A stretch of DNA of 64,000 bases from Amoebidium appalachense (GCA_963693365.1 CAVNZM010000001.1:5828001-5892000); one strand, 5' to 3'; shown: positions 1-26,889, counted from the stretch's first letter. The notes: a model not told the origin generated them from the sequence alone. Numbers and translations are program-made.

Positions 1-4121
<4,121 letters not shown>

Positions 4122-4949
4122 CTGGAATAATTAATAAACCCCACGTGGGGAGTGCTTACTATGTGCACCTATCCTTGTCCCTTGCGACTGCATCATGTAT
4201 TAGGTTTTCTCTTGGAAATACCTTCGAACAGACAGCGAGCTGCCGCTTTGTCACTGCACTTTCCCGGACACAAGCACGCTACATAAGTACTGATTCTGTT
4301 CCCGGCAAAGTATCCAAGCTCAAAATAACGTGTAAACTCTTTTATGGAGGCTAAAGCTTTGAGCTTTCTTTTGCTATTCTTTCTTGTATGGGCCCTCTGT
4401 CAAACCCTGCAGTCATGAAACCTTCCGGACGTTCCTTGACAGCGCTTTGACTCAGACAGAGCTCGGCCGAGGAGATAACGGCCTCCGACTCTAAAGAGCT
4501 TTACCCTCCTCTGAGTCACTCCAGCTATTAGCCAATAGGAATGGGCGATCGCTGATGGCGCCAAAATAGCTTTTCAAATGATGAGCCACCGGCGTACCGG
4601 CGTCCACACTAGACACTGCCGGGCCTAATATCCTGTTGTCGCGGTTGCAGTCTGTGTGGTGAACTTTGGTCCTGGTTACATGTCATAAAAGAAGGACGCG
4701 CCCCGATCAATGATAAGTGTAAGCACTCTTTTGACCCCATTGCTCAAGTCCGTACAACGCAAATACCGCTCTGGTGGTAACATTTGGCACACCGAGCAGG
4801 CCATGCTTCCATGCTCTGCTCCTTACACTTGTTACCCCACCTAAAAGTTTTAAGTTTTTTTTTTTTCTTTCTTTTTTTTTTTACTCCTTGTATAGCTGAA
4901 CTTTGGTACCCACCTTGTGGCCTTCGGTTGTTCGTTTATTCGCGTAAAG
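4122..4949. promoter_or_regulatory. Divergent intergenic/promoter region
   Basis: About 0.8 kb of ordinary-complexity sequence separates the first recognised exon of the minus-strand coiled-coil gene from the ATG of the plus-strand coiled-coil gene. It is far less repetitive than its surroundings, as expected for a shared promoter, and probably contains the missing first exon of the minus gene. There is no convincing TATA box. A T-rich stretch (4855-4882) lies about 70 bases before the plus-strand ATG. Confidence 0.4.
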
Positions 4950-6463
4950 ATGGCGGCAGAAAGTGGTCAGAGTGAAGGCGAAAGCCGCAGGCACTTACTT
5001 CCAAACGAGTTCCGACGCATCCAAGAGGTAAGTCTTGAGGACAGGTTGAAGAGTCCAACATGGGATGTCCACTTCTCGACACCTCGTCCTTTTGTACTTT
5101 TGTCTCCTGTTGTGCACCTCCTAGATGCCATTATTTTGCTTAAAGGTTCTTCTTGCTGCACAGGCGGTGTTGCTTACCCGTTCAGCCGGATGCTGTCAAC
5201 CTAGCTTTTCTTTCTTCGTCTTCATATCGGGGCACCTCAACCGGTTTCCTCCTTGGGCATTCGTTGCTTTGACATGCTGTTTTTCACGCAAGCTTTGATT
5301 GTCGCACAGCGAAACCTCATTGAATGGCTGGGATATACACTGTCAAATATGTACCCCGAGTTTAAAGGGGTGTCCACAAAGGTATGCACAGAAGTGTTGC
5401 GTGCTTTCTCTCACCACACCTTTATCACGGGCTGTTGTTCTAGGTTTCTTGGTTATTTCCCAGCTCTCCTTTTCTACGTGATTTCTTATGGCTTCTCACA
5501 TATCTAAGAACGACCGTGATTCGTGACTTAAAGTTTTCTGGCCCACCCACTCAGCGTGAAGGTTCCGTCTGTGCTTGCCTTTGTCCTCTTGGTAGAGCAC
5601 TATGAAGAGGAAAGTAGCTGAGCGGGTGGGTGGAGTGGGTGGGTGGGTGGGTGGTGGTGGTGGTGGTGGTTGGGAGGGAAAGAGGGGGAGGGGGGGGGAA
5701 GGAATTGGATAGAAAAATAAGGGTTGAGATGGACTGTCTTGCTATCCGGCCCGTTCTGATATGCCCCTTATTGTGAGATTTTGGTAAGTTTTCTGCTTTA
5801 AAATAGAGGCGCATAAGCTCTGAACTATTCGTGGCGAGGTTTGTACACATCTGCATGCCCAGTTCTTCTTTAGTTTGCCTGCTTGATTTTTATTTATTTA
5901 TTGTTGACCTGTCGTTTTGGTGTCTCGTGTTGCCTGTAGCTAGTGCTGGTGTTGGCCGAGGAGCCCTCGTGCCATGCTGCCCGTTTGGACGTGTTGGAGA
6001 CCCGCCTGGCTGAGGCCCAGAGGGATAATGCTGCCCTTAGAACAGGTGCTGCTTTCTCTATTGTTTATCTGGTTTTTATTGTCCTTGTTTTCTGTTCCTT
6101 CGTTCTTCTGTTTTTTCTCGTTCTTCTTCTTCCTCCTTGTTTTGTTTCCAACCCTCTCCCCCCCCCCTCCCCCCCCCGCCCCACACAGACACACACAAAA
6201 AAAAGGAGGGGGGGGGGGGGGGGATTACACACACAAAAGAAGGGGGGGGGGGGGGGGAAGGGGGGGCCTCCTGTTGCGATTCTGGTTTGTGGTAAGATTA
6301 GTTTTGTCCATCTTGTTTGCTCTGTTTTTCATTCGTTCACTCATTGACAGGCAGACAACACAATGTGCAGAGGTGTTGCTGTAGCCTTCCCTGGTCTTTC
6401 TCACATGTGTCCGTTTATGAAAGACTTCTGTTTAGTGGTTCAACGCATTACTCTCCTTTCTCC

Positions 6464-6502
<39 letters not shown>

Positions 6503-6919
6503 TTCTTCCCAGCTCCGTCGTCTCCTTAACCTCGTTTGTCGATTTTTTGTTTGCCGAGGCCTGTGTGAGGGTTTCAAATATTGGCTGTGTGGTTGTTGGC
6601 AAATTTGCAGCTGGTTATGGTGCTGGTACGTTAGTAAGTGTGCATTTTTCATAGGCAGATGTGCTGGTTTTCCGTGGCAAGAATGCTTGAATGTGTCCGC
6701 CTGAAAGTGGGCACATTTTTTCTGTGGCAGGAGTAAGGGAAGAATCGAGGCAGTGGTTACTACTGCGAATGAAGCAGGAAACTAAGTGGGTGTTCAGGCG
6801 GCTTGGGGAAGGGAGGTGGGGGGGGGGAGGGGGGTTTCGATGGACACACACCTTCTGTTTTTGAAGTGTTTTTTTGTTGTTGTTTTTTGTTTTTGTTTTT
6901 TGGGGGTTTTTTTTTTTTT

Positions 6920-6963
<44 letters not shown>

Positions 6964-7515
6964 GGGATTTCCGATGTCTAGCCGTCTCCACATATCTTGC
7001 TGTTTTTCGTGACCCATCCTCATTCCAACACTGGCCTGGAACCCTCACCCTCCTATCTCTCCGGATCAACACACACTCTAACCAGGGGGGTGGTGTGCAG
7101 TGAATGCACAGCTGACAGCTGCAGTCAGTGCCCGTGACGAGCACATTGCAGCCCTCACACAGACAGCCGGTGTGCTTTGCCTGTTGCTGCTTGGCTACTT
7201 TTTTTTTTTTTTGGTGTTTTCTAATTTTGTTTTGTTCTGTTTTGTTTTTGCTCTTGTTGTTTGGGGAAGGGGCCTGTGGTGCCGTTAAGTTTGGAGGCGG
7301 AAAACTGATTGGGGGGGGGGGGATAGATTGCTACCTTGGTTTTATTAACTTTCCCGTTTGAATCGAAATATGGAGCACATGGGGCATCCGTTTTGGAAAG
7401 GTTTTCTGTGTTTTTTGTTGGCTTAGCTTTCTAGTTTTAGCTGAACGGAAATTACTTGTGAGTTTTGTGGCTGTGTTTCATGCCTACGACTGCCCACCTG
7501 TTTGTCCCCCCCTCG

Positions 7516-7551
<36 letters not shown>

Positions 7552-10322
7552 CCTCCCCCCGTCTTAAAATAATCAAAGATGGAAAGAAAAAAGAGGAAAG
7601 AACCACGACACACATGCAAGTGCCTGTGTGGCCTAACACCTCATAGCTTCCGGAGAACAACACCGATTGGGTTAAAAGCAAGTTTGGAGCACCAATCATT
7701 GAGAGCAAAGGCTGGTTGTTTAAACCCTGTATGGGTAGAAAAAAGTACAAAAAGGTGAAATAACATGTGCAATGTGGCAGTGGTCACTGTTCTAGCAACT
7801 AAGATAATTGATCTGGGCAGAAAACATTCTCTACTTCTACGTAATGTAAAAAAAGAAAAGGGGGGGGGGGGGGGGGGGGAGGCTCTGGTAAGGGGATTGC
7901 GGGCGGGCATCATTTTCATGGCATATGGCTCCTCTTTTTTGTTCTAACTCTGCCATTTGTGCCCACAGCCTCCACGGAAAAGCTACGGCAGGTCTTAAAG
8001 GAACTGGAGGGCAAGCATGCTGCTGAGATCAAGGTGGGTGTACTGCAACGTTGTGGCCACTAAAAAGAGAGAGCCTCTGTGGGTTTCTTTCTTTTCTTGC
8101 TGTATCTACTGTCTCTCTTTAAAACCTTGGTTGGGCAATAGGGAGGGTGAGGGGGGGAGGGGGGGGGGGGGGGGGAGGGGGGGGGATGCTAAGAGAAACC
8201 GTAGGTTCGGTTCCAATTATCTAAGGGAAAGCACGTACTGACGTAGAAAAAATGCCTATCTACAACCATGAAAGAATTCAAGGTTGTTCAGCGTTTGCTT
8301 GCATCGATCTAAATAGCACATACTCAAAGAACGGCACCCTGTAGTTGAAGCTATCGACCAATCAAATTGCATCCCTTATGAGCTAACTTTTCGCCTCAAA
8401 TGGATGGGAATGGGTGGGTGGGTGGGTGGGGGGGCTGTCTCTTTGGATTGTACCTGTTTATGCTGTGTGCAGAGGAAACCGCCACACAAGTTGTTGAGAC
8501 TGTCCCGTCACTCCCTCCCTCCCTCCCTCCCTCCCTCCCTCCTCCCTGCATGTCTGGCAGCTTCCTCTTCGTGCACCTGTACGACACACAGAAACACCCG
8601 GATCCACTCACCGTAACCCACCCACATAGGAGCTAGAGGGGCAGGTTGATGCTGGCCTGCAGCTGCTCACAAAGACCACAGAGGATGCTGCTGAACAGTT
8701 GGCCAGAGAACGCAAGGCCATCCAGGCTTTATGTATCCCCCCCCCCCCCCCCCCCCCCCCAATGTATGTATGTATGTATGTATGTATGTGTATATTTATA
8801 TATATATATATATATATATATAGATATAATAAAAGAAAAAATAAACACCAGCACCAAATGCACGCCCCCCCCCCCCCCCGAAAAAAAAAAAAAAAAAAAA
8901 AAAAAAACGTATACACACATGCTCCATCTTTTCAACAACCACTACTACATATACCCCTTTACCAGTATCCATTGTTGCTTTCTTCCTTCGCGTTCGTCCT
9001 CTGCTGCTGAACCACCCCCTCCTCATCCACTATCCATCTCTGTTCTTACCTTCACATAGACTCTCGACACCCAAGGACACATGCGTATATAGGGGCATCC
9101 CATCTAAGGCACCCATGCGCAGATGCATTCTAACACACTCAACCACCCATGCAACGTGCACACCAACACATATATGCATTCTTCCACGCCCATGCACACA
9201 GACACACACACAAGCATGCACTTCATGATCCTGACACACGCAAGCATACATGCCATCTAATCCCCACTGTGTGCACAGATCAGCAGCAGAACATGGCACT
9301 GCAGCAGCAAGTGGAGACATTGAGACAGCAACTGGTTGACCTTAGGCACAGCATGATGGAGAGAGACGTCAAGTGTGCTGAGGAGGGCAAGACCCTGAGG
9401 AGGCAGGTGGGCTATTGTTTATTTTCTGTTAGCAGGTGGAGGTGGGCTATTGTTTCTTTTCTGTTAGCAGGTGGAGGTGGGCTATTGTTTCTTTTCTGTT
9501 AGCAGGTGGAGGTGGGCTATTGTTTCTTTTCTGTTAGCGGGTGGAGTAGGAGGTTGGGTGTGCAAGAAAATAGAGTAATGAAAAATGTGGTGATTGTGCA
9601 GAGCGAAAGACGGGCGGGTTATATGTTTGTGTGGGTGGGAGTATGTATGTGTGTGTGTGGATGGGTGCGTGGGTGCGTGGGTACGTGTGGGTATGTGTGT
9701 GTGTGCATGCCTGTTTAGGCGCGCTAGTAGTTGTCTGAGAAAAGGGGGAGCCGGTCGGGGAGGGCAGGTATTTAGAGTATATATCTTTTTTTCTTTTCTT
9801 TATTTTTTTGTGGTCATAGTGAACAAATGCTGGGAGTCTGAACGAGTGTTAGCCAACATGTATATGTGTGGGTCTGCAGCTTGCCGAGGCACGTGCATCA
9901 GCAGCAAACAGCAGCAACGAGAGTGCCAGTCTGGCACAGATGCACAACCACTACAGACAGGCACGTGCACTCCATATCTCCTTTTGCCCCACCATGCTAA
10001 TTAGAGCACGTACGTGTGTGTGCGCGCGGGGGGGGGGGGGGGGGGGGGGGGGGGGGAGGATGGGTTTATTCTGGGGGGGAAAAAACCGTTTGGCTACCCA
10101 TACGTTTACCTCCCAGTAATCTTTCGTCTCTCTGCCCCGCCCCGCACTTCCAACCCCCTTGCCACTTTAGAGGCACGACACTAGGACTTCCACATGCAGT
10201 ACAAGGATATGTTGTGTGCATCTTGTGAACTTCCGTCAGAATGGCACACACACACTACAGCAACACACAAATGCCCCCCCCCCCCCCCCCCCCCCCCCTC
10301 CCCCCCCGGCGCAGCCACCGCC

Positions 10323-10367
<45 letters not shown>

Positions 10368-10640
10368 ACTGACCTGCGCATCCCCACACCCAGCCTCTTA
10401 CATGCACGTTCTGACCCACCGCCATCTCCCCATCAGAAACTACATGCCGAGCAGGTAGCCCGGGACCAGACGGTAGGGCAGCTTCAGGCCCGTATCAGTG
10501 AGCTAGAGCGTGACGTGCAGGCTGCACGCATGCAGCGCACACACAGTGCTAGTGCCCAGCCACAAAACAGAGCTAGGCAAAGCAACACTCAGCCTGCAAC
10601 TGTGTCCAGAGCAACGGCTTCTCGGTTGAGTCGCCGTTAA
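4950..10640 (+). CDS. Coiled-coil protein, complete nine-exon gene
   Basis: Exons 4950-5027, 5310-5381, 5940-6045, 7101-7169, 7969-8033, 8630-8732, 9279-9406, 9880-9960 and 10437-10640 give 906 nt, 301 residues plus TAA. All junction phases agree. The ATG follows a T-rich leader, and residues 1-50 form a globular start (NLIEWLGYTLSNMYPEF). From about residue 65 to 265 the protein is almost continuous coiled coil (LETRLAEAQRDNAAL, LQQQVETLRQQLVDLRHSM, QLQARISELERDVQAARM). The tail is Ser/Gln/Arg-rich and basic. It is probably a cytoskeletal, centrosomal or membrane-tethering structural protein; no family is recognised. The eighth intron would need a GC donor (CAG|GCACGT). Introns carry many homopolymer runs and a 35-bp minisatellite. 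Confidence 0.75.
6158..8190. repeat. Homopolymer and purine tracts inside introns
   Basis: Within introns 3-5 of the plus-strand coiled-coil gene are G runs at 6208-6224, 6242-6257, 6930-6961 (preceded by a T run from 6907), 7312-7321, 7861-7879 and 8150-8185, and C runs at 6470-6501 and 7520-7548. None interrupts an exon. Confidence 0.9.
8739..8907. repeat. Composite simple repeat: Cn, (TATG)n, (TA)n, Cn, An
   Basis: A C run of about 22 bases is followed by tandem TATG units, an alternating TA tract, a second C run (8867-8879) and an A run of 26. It begins seven bases after the exon end at 8732, inside an intron. Confidence 0.9.
9407..9546 (+). repeat. 35-bp minisatellite, four copies, starting at a splice donor
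   Basis: Four tandem 35-bp units (start GTGGGCTATTG, end GTTAGCAGGTGGAG) begin at the first base after the exon ending at 9406. Each unit holds a donor-like AG|GTGGGC and a pyrimidine-rich TTAGCAG|G acceptor-like site. The copies differ at only a few positions. Confidence 0.9.
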
Positions 10641-11217
10641 TTTCTATAACCTCTGTGATACTAGATTCGACAGAAAGCACCTAGACCGATGTAGCATGCC
10701 AGGCCAGATTGTTCCGGTTTCTGTTCGGTTGCAGGCATGTACACGCTATCCCAATATCACTACTTTAGACTCCTGCTGAGAATATCAAAGAAGTGTGTTA
10801 TTTATTAAATGCACTTTACTCTAAAATGGCCAACAATTTAGCAATACACATCTGTACATGAAATTGTTAGTAGTCCTACAATTTATTATTTGTTATATCT
10901 CATTGGATATCTAATGAAGCGACCATCTTGTTGTGTCTATGGCAACTGTACTAAATATCCATGCTGAGCCCTGTCTGATGCCCCAATCTTCATAAAATGG
11001 CATTAAGTGAAAATTATATTATTTCTCGCTGTTCTGCTGTTGTGCACGGTTGCAAAGTAGTAGACATGATCAGAAGAAATGTCTGGCCTCACATAAAAGG
11101 TTATCTGCCGAGAGATCAGGATATACGGACAGAATATAACATCATTCGAATTCAGTCAGTGGCGGGAATGCCGGTGGTAGAGCACTTGCACTACCTCGGT
11201 AATACACCCTACTCATG

Positions 11218-11266
<49 letters not shown>

Positions 11267-12385
11267 ACCGGCGCAAACACACACACGCACAAAGCCCTGG
11301 GGCTCTTCAAGTGCTGTTATATTCTAATTCGTAAACATTTGTGTTGCTGGGTTTCCTCCTTATATACCAGCATTTACATGCGCTGATACATTAGTTATAT
11401 CACTGGGGGTGCCCATCTACGTAATGCTTCCTAATTTGAGACACCTGCCAACTGAGGGTGTGTTGACCTATTGGTTCAGATGAGCGGCCTATAAATGTGT
11501 ATTGATTCTTTACGACGATACTATGAATTCGAAGGTCTTTCCTCTGCTATTCCTACTCTTGTATGAGTAGCAACTCCTGGCACTAACGTAAGCTGGAATG
11601 GGTACCCGTAACGCACGACCCGTGCACAACCGGTGGCGATCACACAGTCGCGCATGCATATGTCCATGCTGCTTAATAATGTGGCACCAAGCAATTAAAC
11701 GAGCACTCCATATTCATGTACATGTACATGTGCATGGGCAAACGATGCATATATGTATGTTGTCCACATGCGTGCGCAGGCGTGTGTGCATACATTTTTG
11801 AAGGGGGGAAAGGGAGTTCGAGATGAAGAGGGGGGGGGGGGAGGAATACGATTGGAGCCAAACCACCTTTGTTCAAGCAGAATTTACTCATATCCAGAAA
11901 TAGGTTCAACCAACTGCTAAACAAAGTGCACATCACCATGCCCCAAGGGATTCGTACAAGAACCTCCCACCGTGACGGGAGGGCATCTAAATACTAGAAA
12001 AGGCTTCAAACTTCGATCGGTGCATAAACATTTTCAGAAAACATCATACCATATGCATAACCTCAAGGATTACATACATAGTACGTGAAAAGATATCATA
12101 CCGTCGATATCACGTGCACCTGGTTCTATTCTAATAAATACCTCAAAACTAATAGATACCTCAAAGCATGATAAAACTGGTCCCCTTACATTTACAAATA
12201 TTCTCATGTAGGTGCCGCAATACGGAGCGATACATACCAAATATGTACATGTAGGGCAGGTCACGGTTGACAACACATAAACCGTGTTCAGTGAATGCAT
12301 GCGCATGCCTGGGTATCTCTCTATCTCTCTTACTCACTCTCCAAAACCCTAACCCTCACTCTCCAACACACACATTCTCTCTCGA

Positions 12386-12443
<58 letters not shown>

Positions 12444-12897
12444 TGTGTGTATGTGTGTGTGTGTGCATATGTGTGCCTCACTGCGTACACCACGAACAAA
12501 GTTTTGCCACTTATTTCGTTGCTGGGCAGAAGAGTACCTCCCCCCACCCCCCCCGCCTGCCCCCCTGCCCCCCGATTCGTGAAGTATGTTCGACACATCG
12601 GAACTAGCGTGGTTTGTCGTTGTGGTAGTCAACATTCTGAAGAAAGATGCTCCTGTGTGGGTGTGCTGCTGTCAGCATGTGCCAACAATCCTAAAACAGG
12701 GATGGCGAAAGCTTCAGGCAAACCCACGTCGCCCCTTCCGCTTACAGCCAACCAATTTCATCACATTATGCATATAATGACATCCCCCTCCCCCCCCCCC
12801 CCCCCCCCCTCCCTCAAACACACACAAGCACACACGCAATACACACGTGCGCACTGGCGAGCGCACACACACACCACACCACACACACACACACACC

Positions 12898-12974
<77 letters not shown>

Positions 12975-13361
12975 CCTTTAGCCCCCCCCCCCCCCCCCCC
13001 CCCCCGGGGCCCTCCCTCTCGACCCCTACTCCACCCCTAGCGCACAAACCCCCTCCTTCACCAAGGTTGCACCAGTATATGTATGTACAAATGCACCGGC
13101 ATGCACATTCTCTGCCTTACAACTACTCAATGCACACACAACAGGCACGCATGCACCTTACACACTTGCTAAAGACACTCACAAAGATACAGAGAGGGAG
13201 AGGGCAGCCAAGCATCCACAACTACATGTTTAGTGTCGCGTGTGAGATGCTTTTTTTCAATGGTGGAGGGTGTGGGGGGTGGAGGGGCAAACCTGTCAAT
13301 GTGATCGGCTTCACTCCCGTTGTGCTTGAGATAATGATGCCACTGACCATCCATGCGCCAC

Positions 13362-13394
<33 letters not shown>

Positions 13395-14165
13395 GCGTGT
13401 GTGCGCGCACGCGCGTGTGTGTGTGTGTGCGTGTTCGTGTTCGTGTTCGTGTTCGTGCATGTACATGCATACGTGTGGTGCACACCTGCGGGCATACGGT
13501 CGTGCATGGTGCACGAGCATGTGGTGGTGCATGTATGTGGTATCTGTCTGTATGTGGGGGCTGTGCGTGTGCACATGTGGTTGTTTGGCCATTGTGTGAG
13601 TTGTTACGAGGCTCTATGTCGGGTAGCTGGAGTAGCATGCACACCAAGCACATGGACTCAGTCTGACAACCAGAAAGAATGAGCAAAGGGATCCCCGCTC
13701 CCCCCCTTCCCCCACCTCCCCCCCCCCCCCTCCCCCCTCTCGGCCCCTCTCCCTCCTTCTGCATCCCCGATCCAATCCTAACAATGAGTCCGGGTCAAGG
13801 TGTTCTAGAGTGTAAGATGTATTGCATATATTGAAAAATGAAAAAGGTGTATTGGTCACGTAGACACTGGCACAATAACATATCCAAGTGTCTCTACTCG
13901 GTTGAGGGCTAACAGGAATACGTGTGGCGTGAGCCAGCCTCGACTAACCCAAGCACATGATTTCCCGTTACCCAACAAACACGGTCCCACATGCACATGT
14001 GCATGTAGGCAAGACAAGGGTACACCTCTTATATCCTCGCCCATCATTCCTCTCTATCCCCTTCCTCTCCCCAGCGAAAAACAATGTATGTTGGGGCTGG
14101 AGGGAGGTGGGGAGGGAGGGGGTGGAAGGGGGGGGGGGGGGGGGGGGGGGGGGGGATTTACATAC
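10641..14165. other. Intergenic stretch with simple repeats, no supported gene
   Basis: This lies between the stop of the plus-strand coiled-coil gene and the last recognised exon of the carrier (convergent genes). An ATTAAA-like signal near 10805 could serve the upstream gene. It holds a C run of 44 (11223-11266), (GT)n at 12390-12460, C run/(CA)n/C run at 12785-13005, GT and GTTC units at 13363-13460, and a G run at 14127-14156. Short ORFs here show no family features. The final codons of the carrier may be hidden in the upper part. Confidence 0.6.
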
Positions 14166-23821
<9,656 letters not shown>

Positions 23822-23937
23822 ATGTCTAAACGAGAAAAACTTGGAAACGGTGACGGGGGAGTTGACGAGGGACTGCCAGTGGTTGATTTATTTGAAGCGG
23901 CTCAATGGGTGGCGACATTTACCTACCATATATGGTA
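23822..23937 (+). CDS. Possible first exon of an unknown gene, cut off by LTR element
   Basis: An ATG at 23822 opens a frame with a convincing charged N-terminus (MSKREKLGNGDGG, then LPVVDLFEAAQWVATFTYH) that ends near a GTATCT donor at about 23938. A TATA-like TTATATAAGG lies about 65 bases upstream (23757-23765). No second exon is recognised before the poly-C tract and LTR element that start at 24221, so the rest, if real, lies beyond the insertion or is lost. The product is unrecognised. Confidence 0.3.
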
Positions 23938-24220
23938 TCTGTATTCGATTGGTTGAAAGTGGTGAGCCGCTTACCAATTATAACAAGTTATTTTGGTCAC
24001 GGAATTTCCGATTGGTCGTTCTATTATCAGTTCTGCGTACTGGCAGCTGTCCGGAGGGGTGCACAGCCTGTCTTTTTCTTTTTTTAATTTGCGCTTCTTT
24101 TCTTTTTGAGTATGTATTCTGAGTAATTCTAAGTCTACAGTGGGCGTACACATATATATCTATCAAAGTTTCCCCAACCCCTCCCTGGCAGCCATCCATG
24201 GGGCTCGCTCCGCATCCGCG

Positions 24221-24260
<40 letters not shown>
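24221..24260. repeat. Poly-C tract at the LTR-element insertion point
   Basis: About 40 C residues lie immediately upstream of the 5' LTR. A C-rich tract also follows the 3' LTR (30746-30780), so the element probably inserted into a pre-existing C run. Confidence 0.9.
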
Positions 24261-24261
<1 letters not shown>

Positions 24262-24268
24262 CCCCCCG

Positions 24269-24571
24269 TGGTGTGATTGCGTCATATGGGGTAAAATACC
24301 ATCAAATAATAGCCAATAGGATACGAGCCTGGCGCTCCATATATAGATGAGGAATTCAATGAGTGCGCCTACTTGTCCTGGAGACACCTTCCCGTACTGT
24401 CAGCCTGCGCTCTGGTGTGCGCTCTGTGCTGTGCAGAGAGCCGATAGTAAAGGGTTAGGGAAACGAGTGAGTTCCCGTTAACCCCCACTGTTGGTGTCGC
24501 GTTGCCTTTTCCCCTATAACTCCGTTCAAAGAACCCACTTCAACACACGTATACACACAAGGGACACAACA
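24269..24571 (+). repeat. 5' LTR
   Basis: Begins TGGTGTG and ends ACAACA. A CCAAT box (24313-24317) and a TATA-like CATATATAG (about 24339-24347) mark its promoter. Compared with the 3' LTR it has a 12-bp insertion around 24410 and a few substitutions. Confidence 0.9.
24338..24348 (+). promoter_or_regulatory. LTR TATA box
   Basis: CATATATAG lies 26 bases after a CCAAT box. The same pair is present in the 3' LTR (near 30525). Confidence 0.5.
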
Positions 24572-24695
24572 GTCTGAGCTACACACTTGAAGCGGTAGTT
24601 TTGCGCGGAGTTCTCGCACTTAGGTTAAGTTACACACAGTTTTTTTTTTTCTTTTCCTTTTCTCTCGCATACACTAGTTTTCTTTCTTAACAATC

Positions 24696-25257
24696 ATGGC
24701 AGATAATGGTGAAGTTCGCAATAGCCGCGAGGCTTCACCCGAGCGAGAGGTTGAGGGATCCCCTCGCTGTTCCCCGCCTCCCAATGATCACGCTGGGCAG
24801 GTGGAAGGAAACGTCGAGCAGCAGGTTAGCTCTGAGTTCGCTACTTTAGAGGCTCGTTTGGCCGAAGCTCAACGTGAGCAGGAGGCCGCTGAGGCTGAGT
24901 AGCGTGCGGTGCGCGAGCGCGTGGAAGCTTTGCGCGCGGAAAAGCAGCGCCAGCTTGAGCGTCAGGAGACCCTACGCCAGCAGGCTGCCGCGGTAGCAGC
25001 ACACAGGGCTGAGGTTTGCCCCTCTGCAGGATCCCCCACACCAGCCTTATTATCCTGTGCCCGCACCCGTTCGCCCGCCTCCCCCTCAAGGGCAGTGGGC
25101 CAACGGGGCCCCTGGGCAGGGGCTTCCCCCCAAGCCGCAGCCACGTGTTCCGCGCGGTGGGCCACCTAACCAGCAAGGAGCTCGGGGCCGTGGCGGCAAG
25201 GGTGGCCAGCGTGGTAATGGTGGTCGGGGTGACCGAGGGCGTGGAGGGCGCAACTAG
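24696..25257 (+). pseudogene. Degraded, short gag of the Ty3/gypsy element
   Basis: The frame opens at ATG 24696 and has acidic and coiled-coil character (LEARLAEAQREQEAAEAE). It meets an in-frame TAG at 24900, continues as a basic coiled coil (LRAEKQRQLERQETLRQQ), then must shift frame near 25010 to enter a Pro/Gly/Arg-rich tail with RGRGGKGGQRGNGGRGDRGRGG ending at TAG 25257. The RGG-like tail could bind nucleic acid in place of a CCHC knuckle. At under 200 residues there is no room for a normal capsid region, so this gag looks both internally deleted and broken. Confidence 0.6.
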
Positions 25258-25405
25258 GGGTGCCTTGGTGGGAGTGCTACTGATTCGTCTAAGGTGGGTC
25301 GTCCTCAGGTGGTAGGGGACATTCCCCCCTCTACCCCTATTGCCTCCCCCCCCCCGTCTAAAAAAGCGCGTTATGACGAATCTTTAGGTCAACCAGGTAT
25401 GCAGT

Positions 25406-26889
25406 GTGTTGTGTGCAGCTTTACCTATTCCTCCCTCCTCTGAGTTGGATAGTACCAACCAGTTCGATGGGCAGGATAGCACACATCCACAGAGACTTAC
25501 TAGCATACCCACTCCTACTAAGGTAGTCCCGAGGCCTAGATATACTATATTTTTATCTTTTTCACATACTATCAAAACGAAAGCTTTGTATGATCCGGGT
25601 TCTCAGGTAACCCTCATGAAATATTCCCTTTTTAAACGCCTTCAAGAAGCAGGCACAGCTTTAGAGCTGTCCCCTTCCTTGTTGGCTGCTGGTGGTATTA
25701 CTCCCACGGGGAGTCCGCTTGAAGTTAAAGGTGAGTCCGTTATCTCTTGACTGGTGGGCAATACCCTTTTGGATTGGCCCTTCCTAGTCGTTGGGGATAT
25801 GAATGGACCTGATGTTTTATTAGGTAATGACTGGATAGATACATGGGTTACGACTGCAGATTTGGAAACACAGGCACTTACCTTAAGAAACGGGGACTCA
25901 GTCCTCCTCTCTTATGAGCATTTGCCTGATGTTGCAGCTTATTGCCGTTTGCAAAAACCAGTTGTGCTTAAAGCACATACTGTTACTAAGATATTTTTGA
26001 AAGCACGTAGCCATATGCCTGCAGGACCTGCGTTGTTTATGCCGAATACGACATTACAACAGTATTTCCCCGCTGATATGGTTGCTGTTCACCCTAGTGG
26101 TGATGTAGGTTTGCTAGCTTATAATTTTTCTGAAGAAGACGTGCCTTTATTACCTAGTAATCTTGGTCACGTTCAGTCTCTGACTGAGCAAACCCTTGCA
26201 GAAATCTACGCGGTTGCGGATATTAACAGCTCTGGTGTTCTTGATTTTCGTGTGTCTGCTGCAACCGGCCGGGCAGCTGGATACGCTGGCATGGCGAAGT
26301 CTTTGGGATTGGTGCCTAGCCCACATCCGTCCCAAAGATGTAGTCCTGCTGGGCGGGGCACATATGATAATCCTATGTATTCAGATGAGGTGGATTATGC
26401 TCGTAGGTTAGCTGTCCACTCGTTGTATACTAGTGCATGCACAACCGCCTCGGGTGTCTGTAATAGTGAGGGTATTAATATCGATGATAATGTTGTTGAT
26501 ATGGAGTTGGATGACGGTTTGGGGGTTAAATCCCCCTCTCGGCAGCACCCTGCTCTAATAAATCTGCCACATTTATCCGCAACCTTTTTAGCAGATACCC
26601 CCACCTTTCAAACAGAGTCAGGGGCCACTGTGATCACTGACTCTGCACCGATAGGTGTTGGCTCTCGGAGTACCCATAATGGGATCCGTGATGCCCAACC
26701 ACAGACAGCACCCACCGCCACCCACGGTATAGCATGGAAATTTAGTTTTCCTGAGTATACCCCAGAGTTAAAAGAGCGTGTTTCCTCATTTTTGGATAAA
26801 CATTATGATGTGTTTATTAGAAATGAGCATGATTATGGCAGGCTGCATAGGTTCGAGGCCAGTTTAGACACCATCCACCAATCAAAGTG
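25406..26889 (+). pseudogene. Retropepsin region of the Ty3/gypsy element with in-frame stop
   Basis: The aspartic protease core is recognisable: an active-site-like ALYDPGSQVTLM (the usual D-S/T-G reads D-P-G-S) and, further on, DVLLGNDWI in place of the ILGxD motif. An in-frame TGA at 25748 separates the two halves. Downstream the frame runs without a stop to 26889. The reverse transcriptase begins in the -1 frame at the overlap around 26870-26890. Whether the shift is programmed or a lesion cannot be decided, but the other stops favour decay. Confidence 0.65.

Noticed and set aside
10997-11218. 73-codon plus-strand ORF after the coiled-coil gene
   Set aside because: No recognisable features, ends beside a C run, and length is within chance expectation for this AT-balanced stretch.
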